Origin: Plakobranchus ocellatus | Lineage: Eukaryota; Mollusca; Gastropoda; Plakobranchidae | DNA: 31,194 nucleotides | Direction: 5' to 3' | NCBI GenBank assembly: GCA_019648995.1 | Contig: BLXT01000847.1 | Coordinates: forward strand, 1,192,330-1,223,523 | Program-made: the position numbers and the translations under genes | Notes under the pieces: model-generated | Told to the model about the DNA's origin: nothing | Seen by the model: the letters and a program-made list of their open reading frames with translations, nothing else | The model's database searches: none | Shown: in pieces, positions 12,401-25,433 of the stretch | Position numbering within the stretch: position 1 is the first letter of the stretch | Layout of the letters: every line of letters starts with the position of its first letter

Positions 12401-13983
12401 GATTCAAATTAGCCTTTTGTTATTACTTTGGGTTTTTTTTAATTCATGTAGACAGTGATAGAAGGGTTGCCTTTTTAGATTATTTCCTTTCTTGTCTTGG
12501 CCCTTCTCATGTTGCCTAATTCATACAACCCCGTCAGCTTAATGGCAATGAAGACAAGGGTGTGGTGTTTCTTTGTAAAGAGATTAGCTTTGCTTCATGT
12601 TCAAGAAATAATGAGACTCAGACAAGATGAAAACAGAAAAAAGTTGTTGAGTGCTGTTCACAATTGTAGGGTGCTCCAAATTAGGAGATGCCAATCTTAT
12701 ATCTTTCCAATTGTCAGATTGGATTTAACAAAGCAAACGATAAGAAAAAAATTCTAACATCTTAAGAACTTCAATTTATGAGAAGATCAAATTATCTGAC
12801 TTCAGCTCCTGAGGTTTTCACTGAATTATAATTCTTCTAGATTCTCTAATTTTTTGTTCAAAAGAGAAAATACTTAAGCTGTAGATATCTGTAATTCCAA
12901 TCCCAGTATATCATACAAATCTTCAATAGAAAAGAAATATTACCAGACTGAAAAGTTTGGTACACCATCCGTATGGTCTAGATGGACAGGCAACACATCA
13001 AATTTACATCAAAATTTCAGGATCTTGCCGATGTGCAACCTACACAGATAGGAAACAAGGATGGAAACATTACTAAAATATCCAAGGTTTATCTAACTTT
13101 AAAAGGTTTATTATTATTTGCTTCTGAGATGAGGCAAAAGAAACCAAAAGATGGTCTCAGCAGTACCAGTAACACTATCACTGGCCCTGCCCAAATCCAG
13201 CCTTAGCTGTTCTAAAAAAAGTTGCTCTATTTTCAAGGCAACCTTTCACTGGTCAATCTTGCAGTAGATGGTACTTTTCCATAATCCACTATTCAGTTCT
13301 ATCTTGAGAATCATGTGAGTATGGATTTCTCTTTGAAGTTCCTTATCCATGAAATACCCGAGGACTCCTCATGCAGGTGTGAGGTGAGAAACCAAGCAAC
13401 GGTTACAAATGTAAGAACATCCCAAAGTATCAATGCACCATTATAGTTAAACATAGACAATACTTCATTAGGGAGAAGTTAATCATGCAGTAAGAATTAT
13501 GTTTGTTTTTGCTATTCAATCTCTAGCATTGAAGCAGTTTTTTCTTACTGACAAGGGTATTCTTGGTACTTCATAGTTCAAAAGACCAAAACACAGTACC
13601 TACAGTATGTGAGGCTTGGTTTTCCAGCCTCACACATATTTTGTATTTATGAAATAATGAGTAAACAAAAGAAGCTATCCATGAATGGCTTGATCCTTGA
13701 ACAAATTCATTACAAGTCACCCATTTAGCTCTCAGGGGAATGAAAAAGTGTAAATAATAAAACAAAATTAAAACAAAACAAATAAAAACATAAACTCAAC
13801 TGAAAAAAAGAAACAAAAATAATAAAACAGTTATTGGAATTTAACAATTTGAGCCCCTAAGGCCCATATGCTGATCTAAATCCTATTGTTAGAGACACTG
13901 CTGGATCAGTTGGGTGACATGCAGTTTCTCCAAGCTTATGCACTCCCCAAAAAAGCACAGTAATAAATTGTCACTGTGCTAAG
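6431..13983. other. Long AT-rich noncoding stretch with an assembly gap
   Basis: I found no supportable exon, RNA gene or transposon in this interval. The open frames are short, rich in Phe, Leu, Lys and Ile, and look like chance products of AT-rich DNA. Four N at 9017-9020, flanked by homopolymer A, mark an assembly gap. Confidence 0.6.
9017..9020. other. Assembly gap (NNNN)
   Basis: Four ambiguous bases sit inside a poly-A tract, so the true length of the tract is unresolved. Confidence 0.99.
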
Positions 13984-14014
13984 ATTTTGGCATAAATCAG
14001 ACTTATGCCAAAAT
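13984..14014. repeat. Perfect 12-bp inverted repeat (hairpin)
   Basis: ATTTTGGCATAA at 13984-13995 is the exact reverse complement of TTATGCCAAAAT at 14003-14014, with a 7-base loop. The half-site GACTTATGCCAAAA recurs near 14180 and a related ATTTTGGCATAA occurs near 7027, hinting at a dispersed family. Function is unknown. Confidence 0.8.
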
Positions 14015-17000
14015 GCAAATGATATATCATTGTAACCGGGAGAACAAGATCTGTCTGATCATGTTATCAGATTGAAAATGCACTAAGAGTTTTGAATAGA
14101 TTAATAGATTCAAAATCGCAAGTTAAAAGAAATAAAGAAATAAAACACAATTTGCTAACTACCTCAAAAGTATATAAAATGACTTATGCCAAAAGTGTAG
14201 CAAAGTTCTATGGCTTTTTACCTCTATTGCATCAAATATAATAATTAATATAGCTGGCCCCAACGCCTGCGGTTTTTCTCGCTTTTTCCTAGTAATTTCT
14301 TTTAACCCTGTTTCTTATAAGTTGCAAATTTTTAACCAGTACAATCTTCCACATAAATGAAAAACATGTATAACAGATACAGAACATAGGCATAATAATG
14401 AACAAGGCCAAAAGCTGGACTAGAAAAATTGTGGCAGTGCTGAAAAGTTCCTTTTAAAAGTCCAAGAGCACACTCCTATTCCTGATGAAGAGGAGAATCT
14501 AAAATGAATGTCCTGCTTTTCCAATCTTCCCATTCAGTCCTTCATAGGAGATATATTTACATACATAAAATGACATCATAAATATCAAAACTTATGCACA
14601 AAAATTTATTTTTTTTACATATATTTTAGAATGTAATGCTGAATTTTACCAACCAGCTAAAGTAAAATCGGTGAAGCAGGTTACAACTGATCCTTGTGCT
14701 CTTGTTTGCCAGATCTAGTTTAAATTAAAGTATTTGTTAGAACAAGTATTTTAAAAAATCCCATCACCACCATCACCAGCAATATAAAATGCCCAATTAT
14801 ATGAGCTTAACATAAAGAATGGCTGACAGCAAACATTATTTTGCAGGGAAGGAGTTAAAATTTTCTTGTGAATTGTTTTCTACATCATGTTATCCGATGG
14901 ATATCTTCTGTCTTTGCAACTTCTGTAGCCAAAATAAAGGTCAAGTATTTTACATATCTTGAATCTTTGTTGCATTGTTATTTTAATGTAAATTCTATCT
15001 AGCAAATGTTTTTGCCTGACTGACCTCAATTCTCTGTTGCCCAAGTGTCCTTTTAATCTGATTTCATTTTGCAATGTTTCTTGAGATGTAATGTTGATTA
15101 TGCTGAGCCATGTTACCAAATTAGGATGTTCCTCTTTTTCCAGAATAAATAATATTAAAAAAAATGAAGACTACACCCAAGGATGACAGGAACAGTTCAG
15201 CTTTTTTTATTCATCTTTTTTTCTTGTATGAAACAAAATCAACTTGTACTAAAAATGAAAGAGACATGCATGAAATTTTGGCTTTTCATTATCTTTGATT
15301 ATAATTTCCCCCTCCCCTTAAATGCGCAACTTACAAAATATTAAATTCTTTACTCAAACTCAACCTTAAAACTAAAATTTCCAAAAACTGAAGTAAATCC
15401 CTGCAATTTTGCTGACATATTCTAACACAGCAAAGTCAAAAACAATTATATGCAATTCATTTCAATATTACTATCACAAAAAGACAAAAATAATTTATAC
15501 ATTTTTTTAGTAACAACATATGTATTTTTTTTAAGTTATCAAAAAGAATATAATGCAGGCATATCATAGTGGGGTCTGGGAAAATATGGTATAACACAAT
15601 ATGTTAACAGATGTATCTTGACCAATTAAAAGATAAAAAATCAACATAAGTTAAAATATGCATGTATCTATGCTTCTCAATTATTCATGATTATAAAGAA
15701 ATCAAACTGCAATTGTAAACTAAACAAATATCAAACTGTTTTCAATTCTTTGCTGCCTTCATTTATGTTCACGTAAACACACTTCCCTGCACACCATCTC
15801 TCCATTCCAAAATTAATATTAAACTTGATCAAGATTTTATAGAAAACAGACTTGAAAGCAACTTTCTCAATTATAACCATAACTATTTTCACCTATGGAA
15901 GGTCCTGTTCATTTCCTTATCAATCAGAACAAATATACTGTGAAAAATAATCCCCCAATTTTTTTTTTTTTTTTTTTTTGCTCTTTTAAAGACAAACATT
16001 TATTATAAATAATCAAATAATATTTTAGACCTGATTAGATATTCATTGCAAAAGTCAATAAAACTCAGGAAAATTACAGCATTTAAATAACTCATCTGAG
16101 AAGTCTCAACAAAATTATATTAAAAAAAGGCAGACATATGTAATGAAGGCAAAAAACTTGTACAATGCATAACAATAACGTTACATGAAATTGAATGGAC
16201 TGTTAAATGCTCACCCATTGTTCAGTATCTCTATTCCTTAGAAAAATAAGAAACATTCTCATACTTCACCACATCTACCAATTCCCTGTAAAACTCAAAC
16301 GACTTTGGTGATTCAAATTTATAATTATAATAAAAATAGATTTTATCGGTTTCTCTGCCAAATGAATAAACAAATATTTATCGTGATGGTTCTTCACTAC
16401 AATTTTTTAACCCATTAATTAGAGTATCATATGCCTTCACAAAGAGACATTTATAATTAATTACAAACATACCAATTCTACAACAATGGGAATGAAATAG
16501 GAATAATGAAAGAAATCAGTCTTGAAAAGTTGGAAAAAGTACTGAGCTTACATCTCAAGAAAGGCAAATTTAATTACACTCAAGGAAACCTCACAAAAAC
16601 CTCATCTAATTTTGTAAGGCAAGCTAATTTGCTGTGCATCACTATTGATCAGAGGCGAAAAATGTGGCAAACTTGAAGCAATATTGGCTTGTTATAAATT
16701 GACATGGTTAACTGATATATGAGGCAGTCTGAGAAAACCCGTCAGGATGCGGAAATTTTAAATTTTGAGTTGTATGCACCATGTTGTAGCTTAGATGTTT
16801 GTGATCATTTTGGTCTGTAAATTTTTAAAATATCTTAATTCAAGCCTAAATTATGACAGTTTAAAGGCACAAGACACAAACAAGACAAAATGAGAAAATC
16901 CTATTCAGAGTTCAGAATTTTTTTTTTCTTTTTGTGTTTTCTATAACAAAAACACTCTTCTGATCATTTTGTTAGCATCCTATCATTGCATCCAGTATAT

Positions 17001-17193
17001 TCAATAAGAATAAATGTTTTCAGCGATTAAAAAAAAAGGGTCAAATTAATACAAAGGATATTTTTAAACTATGAATATAGAGTATAGACAGGTGGATTGG
17101 TCTAGGTTTATCAAGAGAAGCAGTTAGAATAGAATATATATAGATCTTGCCTAGTTCTAGATCTAGATTTGGGATGATAAAGATATATTTTAT
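14015..17193. other. AT-rich noncoding stretch
   Basis: No supportable gene is visible. It includes a T homopolymer of about 21 bases at 15959-15979 and an AGATCTAGAT-type motif near 17155. Confidence 0.55.
15959..15979. repeat. Poly-T tract
   Basis: About 21 consecutive T. No adjoining 7SL- or tRNA-like body or polyadenylation context was found that would make it a SINE or retrocopy tail. Confidence 0.8.
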
Positions 17194-17334
17194 TCATTTA
17201 ATTCCTCCAGTTGTAGCATCCACGTATTTTTCAGGGCTTTCATTATCCCAGAGGTAATCAGAAATTAATCCTCTGAGATTACCATCATGAAGATTGGTAT
17301 TGTTGAGATGTTTTGTGATCTCCCTGCCCGCCAT
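17194..17334 (-). CDS. Unassigned 46-aa small ORF
   Basis: An ATG in strong context (ACAATGG) opens a 46-codon frame beginning MAGREITKHLNNTNLHDG. It goes on through GLISDYLWDNESPEKYVDAT and ends in TGA, with AATAAA immediately after the stop. The composition is balanced and polar rather than the Phe/Leu/Lys bias of the surrounding chance frames, and local GC is higher than the flanks. I do not recognise a family. It could be a small protein, a first exon, or an acidic transposon leader. Chance cannot be excluded at this length. Confidence 0.25.
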   Translation of the reverse strand: MAGREITKHLNNTNLHDGNLRGLISDYLWDNESPEKYVDATTGGIK

Positions 17335-17611
17335 TGTTGTTGCTTTTATCACTCTTAGCAACCGCAGACATACTCAAAATAAATTAATTTAAAATAATTT
17401 ATGTTTTATTAATAGAAGACAATTAATTTTACTGATGAGATAAAAGATTGAAAAAAAAAAATAGATAAGAATATTTAGAATTATCGACTTGACTCGAGAA
17501 AAGCTGCTGTCTTTAAGCTTTAAGCAGTGAGAAAGGGTACCACTTGGTTTGTTTACAGAGGTGCGCAGTTATTTAAAGCCTCTTCCACGTCAGTGTATTC
17601 TTGAGCACTGG

Positions 17612-17980
17612 TTATGAATGAAAAGCTGAGGAATTTCCCTTTCCATTGTTATCTGGTATGATGGAGTTGAATTCATCAATCCAGTATTCAAAGTAGTGGA
17701 GTAGAATTAACTCAAAAAGGTCGCAACAACGAAGCCTCAGTTGATCAGGCGGGTCAAATCTAGTCGCAACGATGGAGGATCCATTGCTGCCTGGTTCAAC
17801 CACCAGTCCCAGCAACAGGTGCTCCGTTGCTCCACTATTCTTGATTTTAAGCGACATACACAAATCCAATCCGTCTTTTGTCGACCGGAACCAAGTTTTA
17901 CTGCAATGTTTATCATTTTCACTTCCGTTTTCGTAGGGGAATTCTACGCAAAGGGTGCATTGTTTGTTCTTGTAGATCAA
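17612..17980 (-). CDS. Unassigned open frame, possible exon or relic
   Basis: A 122-codon frame is open on the minus strand in a patch clearly richer in GC than its surroundings. It has no in-frame ATG near its beginning (the frame opens with TTG) and a TAG lies just upstream, so if coding it should be an internal exon or a pseudogene. Sampled stretches are KTWFRSTKDGLDLCMSLKIK, HLLLGLVVEPGSNGSS, RFDPPDQLRLRCCDLFELIL and HYFEYWIDEFNSIIPDN, which look protein-like. No convincing polypyrimidine-AG acceptor or GT donor frames it. The plus strand also carries a 113-codon frame across the same bases. I cannot name it. Confidence 0.3.
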   Translation of the reverse strand: MIYKNKQCTLCVEFPYENGSENDKHCSKTWFRSTKDGLDLCMSLKIKNSGATEHLLLGLVVEPGSNGSSIVATRFDPPDQLRLRCCDLFELILLHYFEYWIDEFNSIIPDNNGKGNSSAFHS

Positions 17981-18105
17981 GATCTAGCCATAGAGATTCA
18001 TTCCTTCTTTCAGCTCACTAACTTAGACTTAGGCCTATTTAAAAAAATTGTAAATCTTGTTAGAATATTGATAAAACTCTAAATTATAAAGTTGTAAAAT
18101 TTGTT

Positions 18106-18277
18106 ATGGCTAATTTTTCAAGAGATAAGCGTACTGTTAGGCTACCTAAATGGTTCCGAACCGACGCAGTGATTGATCAGTTAGCCGAAAGTGACAATGA
18201 TGCTATTGATGAAGATGAGACTTTCTTTTTATAGCTTCAATGAATCAGATAGATCAAACAATTCAGATTCAAATCAG
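18106..18277 (+). pseudogene. Possible acidic transposase leader or first exon, with frameshift
   Basis: ATG at 18106 opens 42 codons reading MANFSRDKRTVRLPKWF, then DQLAESDNDAIDEDETFF, and stops at TAG 18232-18234. In another frame SFNESDRSNNSDSNQ continues directly, ending at a CAG|gtatta sequence that fits a splice donor (18277/18278). A basic start followed by an acidic Ser/Asp-rich run recalls the N-termini of domesticated or decayed piggyBac-type transposases, but no TTAA/TIR pair was found around it. A real first exon with an assembly or sequencing frameshift is the alternative. Confidence 0.3.
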
Positions 18278-18279
18278 GT

Positions 18280-19958
18280 ATTAGTTCTGCATTGATAAAT
18301 ATCATGAAGTAAATTCTATTTATCCACAAACTGTAAACAGTTGTAAATAGTAGGCCTACAGTTTTTCATTCACTTTTTCATAAACATTGTGCGTTTTTTA
18401 GCTTCAATAGTGTAACCTTTGAAAAATCATAAAAATTACAAAATTTTGATCATGGAGACAAGAAAAAGGTGGTAATTTATTCAGAATTGGATATATTTTT
18501 ACTTGGTGACCATTCTGACTCAGCTGAGGCTTTTCTTGTTTAGGTTTTGACCACGGTAAGAGTAAAATTTCACCAATTAAAAAAAAATTTTTTTTCACTG
18601 GATGAGATTATAAAAGAAATAACCTAAATGCCACCAAAGTACACATATTCAGAAAGATAATTTTATCTCCTTTCTGTTGGTATCTGTCCCAATTCTGTGT
18701 TTGTAATCCAGCCAAAGTTACAATGTTTTTAGTGATCCCCACTCGCAACTTTTAGGCAGCCTATTTTTTCAACGCGTCCAAAAGTGGAAACTTGCTACGT
18801 CTGGAGATGGAAATAGCCCACGTCCTGAATGAATCAATAAGACGTAATTTTTAACATTTTGCTCAACACACTATGTTTCAAAATGCAAAATTTAATTATT
18901 TATAAGTTTCTGTTAATTTATCTTGAAACTTACAGAAAAGGTGGAAATGGTTGTTGAATAATGATCTGACCTCAACTCAACTTTGATAAGGACTGACCTT
19001 CACCATCTATTCAGGCCTATAACTCAATAAGTTCTACGCAACCTGATGGGTTTTCTCAAACGGCCTCACATATTTTTTATGAATGGCACTAAGTCACAAA
19101 AAACACAACACTAATTGTCCAACAAAAAAAAAAACAAAACAAAATTTTTAAAAATCACAATTTCATATTTAGAGGATCAAAAACCAGTTGATGACTTCAT
19201 TAAAGATAAGGGAAGAAGAAAAAAATTATGATGCAGGTAAAAAGCTCTAGTATAAAAAGTTTAAGTAGACTTTAATTTTCTCTTCATTTCAGACTGCTGC
19301 AATTTGATTTGAAAAATTGCAACAGCCGTCATGTAAAAAAGTTAGTGAAAGCTAATGGAGGAAAAAAAGAACTTTTTCAAACAACAATGACTTTTTTCAC
19401 TAATTCTAGATACATCAATGTTTTACCCTGATTACTATAAATAAATAGTATCAGTTGATATTATAAGTTTTCTAGTTTCAGCAGTGACTTTTTTTGCTGT
19501 TTTTGTTTTCATTCTTTTGTTTTGTTTTCTTTTTAAGCCATGTTGTAGATTTTTAACTGCTTCTTTACGTGAAAAAAAAAAGCATCAAAAAGCAAGGTTA
19601 ATTCATAAAAAATAAATTTTAAGGGGAGAAAAGCAACAATGTTAAAACATGCAAAATCCTTCAACGACCAAACAATATACAGAAAAAGCTAATATTTATT
19701 TAACAATAAAAGTTATAATGCAAAAAAGATAAAGAGTGAGCAAAAAATCACAGATGATCAATTAGTGAAAAATTTACAAACAATGTAGGACTTCATAAGC
19801 TCAAGCCACTTCAATTCTTCACTTTCTTATATCCGAAGTTCTTACAAAAAGTTCATGCTTCTCATGACAAAAACAGCAATGTGCTCAAATCTCAAAAAAG
19901 CTCACACAGATTCGATGCCCTGATTTCATAAATAGTTGTTCAACTTCCAAAACTTGTA
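18280..19958. other. Noncoding, probably partly 3' UTR of the mannosidase gene
   Basis: This lies immediately 3' of the mannosidase stop codon in minus-strand orientation. No further exon is expected after the stop. The extent of the UTR cannot be fixed from sequence alone. Confidence 0.5.
19695..19700 (-). promoter_or_regulatory. Candidate polyadenylation signal AATAAA
   Basis: TTTATT on the plus strand reads AATAAA on the minus strand, about 260 bases past the mannosidase stop codon. In such AT-rich DNA many hexamers occur by chance, so this is only the nearest plausible candidate I noted. Confidence 0.25.
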
Positions 19959-23244
<3,286 letters not shown>

Positions 23245-24356
23245 CTGATAAATTGAACAATTGAACAGATATTTTTTTTTCAGTGCCAGATGATAATGAA
23301 GAAATCATTCTCAAATTTTAGAAGGACGTTTAAGGCTTAAATATAGAAATATACAACTAAATACTCATTATCCTCCATTAAGTTTTAAACACGATGAAAG
23401 AAATCTATCAATTTTTACAAACAATCATATTTTACTCTTAAACTTTAATGTAGAGGTTTTCAAAAAAATGTACAAAACAAAAAATATTTCACAAATTTTT
23501 GTAAAAATATTTTTTAAATCTGCAATCAACTATATCATATGTAAAAGCAAATGCAGATATAATTTTAGGTCTCCTTGTGATGGTTATTAAAGCAAACAGT
23601 TTTTAAAATATGGTTTTATTTGCCACATGGACAGCTTACTCTTAAGATACTTTTTTTATTGGGTGAAATTAATGACTTGAGAAAACAGGTCAGTCATTCT
23701 GTAAAAGATGATTCTCTAATTAATAATTAGCTTTTTTGTTCATTTTTTTTTTACAGAAACAACATCACAATTTTTGGAGTGATTTGCCAATGATGTTGAC
23801 AGATAAAAAAATTAGAAACATAAACATGAATACACCCCTAGGATCAATTCCATATCACAAAATTTAGTATCCATTTTGAAAATCTTGCAAAAAGGTTAAA
23901 GGCTGCTTAAAAACAAAGTGATCATGATGCCTCTTGATTTCCACAGATTCTCTTCTACAATGATATTTCTCTAATAGGCCCTATTGAGCATCCGTTGGTT
24001 CAGTGAACTTCACAAAAATAAAGGAGAAAAAATCAAAGACAGATTACCTTTCACATCAAAATTTTCTTATAGCCTCTTAAATAGACTACAATGCTTACAC
24101 TATTTTAAATCTGTGGTTGATTTCTGGGATTTGAGGGAGTGAAGAAGTCACACATACACTCACTAAGAACTAAGTTTATTAAGACTAGAGAGAAGTTAAG
24201 TATCCAAGTAATAAACATGTGGAGCACATATATAATAACATCGTAATACCAGTTTTTAAATGTTATAATTAATATCTTTCTCCAAAATTTTCACTTTTAC
24301 ATGCTAAATAAATATGTTCCAAGAATTAGGCATTAAAAAAGAAAAAAAAAAACCTT
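23245..24356. other. Upstream intron sequence, noncoding
   Basis: AT-rich, with no exon recognised. It belongs to the intron upstream of mannosidase exon A, whose 5' end is not found in the window. Confidence 0.6.
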
Positions 24357-25433
24357 TTAAACACTTTTCTTCCACATCCGGTTTTTATATAGTTTCCCTT
24401 CAGTCCACATGCCCCAAGGCAGGGTTCAGAAAAATGAGGGTGTGTTACAAAAAAAATTATTTTTCTGCTTGTGCTTGACCTTACAATGTGATATTTACAG
24501 GACAATTAGGAAAATAAACAACCTTTTGTGTGATATCTTTTGTTTTGTGAATTTGGGTCATATGACTCATGTTATTCAGGGCGATAGTGAGCTAAATGTT
24601 TAAAATCATTGAAAATAATTTCTTTTGGATCTTGAGAAGAAATAAGAAAAGAATAAAGTCTTCAAAAATATTGAAAAGGCTTTGCCAACAAAGAAGGAAA
24701 CATAATGCACCTTAGTTTATGTCTAAAGCCAAAAGAATAAAAGACCTCAACAAAATTCCAAAGATCAGTGATTTCTTGTCTTTTTTTTCTGTTGTACGTG
24801 TTTGTTTTGTTCAGCTTTGGTTATGTGTATAATACTTAGAAAATTACAACTTGACGACAGAATTTGACATACCACTAAATAAAATAAGCAAATCCAAACC
24901 ATTTTAGTCAGATTCAAACAGATTATCTAGTTCACAGGCTTTCCAATGATAGTGTGTTGTGGTGTCAGTGTCAGTCCTACAATCAGCTGTTGGGCCACAA
25001 CCCCTTACAATGCTGCCAACTTGACTCAGACCTAGATCTAGGTCTAGACCTAGACTTTCACTTTCACTTTCTGACCATTCTGATCCTGATCTGAGTTGTT
25101 TTCATCAAAATTTAGTCACGAATCATCGCTCCCATCATCAAACTCAACACCTTGTACATGCCTGTTGCCCTTGGCAATGTCACTGTCTTCAGAATCTGAC
25201 ATATTTTGTCGTAATTTTCTCAAAACGCGTCCAATCTTCATGAAAAAATTTGTGGGGAAGCTTCAAACCCTAAGGAAATAGGTCAAATCAAATAGAAGTA
25301 TGGAGGCGCACAAGGGACAGTACTCTTACAATTGTTTTGTCGCTAGGTAGCTGGTCGCTTAAATACGTCCTGTGGACAGAGCTGACACAGGTTGGCAGTC
25401 GCATTTATGCGACATGTGGAAGAAAAGTGTTAA
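24357..25433 (-). mobile_element. TTAA-flanked piggyBac-like element, internally reduced
   Basis: TTAA at 24357-24360 is followed by ACACTTTTCTTCCACAT. TTAA at 25430-25433 is preceded by ATGTGGAAGAAAAGTG, the reverse complement of CACTTTTCTTCCACAT. The 16-bp inverted repeat is therefore perfect, apart from one extra A at the left end. Inside the right end lies a subterminal palindrome, GTCGCAT-TT-ATGCGAC (about 25399-25414), as often seen in this family. On the minus strand an ATG at 25241 starts a short acidic leader. The 1.08-kb length leaves no room for the DDE catalytic domain, so the copy is non-autonomous. It sits in the same orientation as the mannosidase gene. Confidence 0.75.
25116..25241 (-). 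pseudogene. piggyBac-type transposase N-terminal fragment
   Basis: Forty-one codons run from ATG to TGA: MKIGRVLRKLRQ, then MSDSEDSDIAKG and VEFDDGSDDS. After the stop the acidic character continues in other frames (DENNSDQDQ and then WSESESESL, about 25115-25040). Acidic Ser/Asp/Glu leaders are typical of piggyBac transposases. No catalytic Asp region or C-terminal Cys-rich domain is recognisable downstream. The location about 190 bp inside a TTAA-flanked inverted repeat supports the call. Confidence 0.55.

Noticed and set aside
12497-12757. 86-codon plus-strand frame rich in Arg, Leu and Lys
   Set aside because: No conserved motif, flanking splice signals or composition change, so not supportable as a gene.
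12982-13206. 74-codon plus-strand frame starting MDRQHIKFTSKFQ
   Set aside because: No recognisable domain or splice context, and chance frames of this size are common here.
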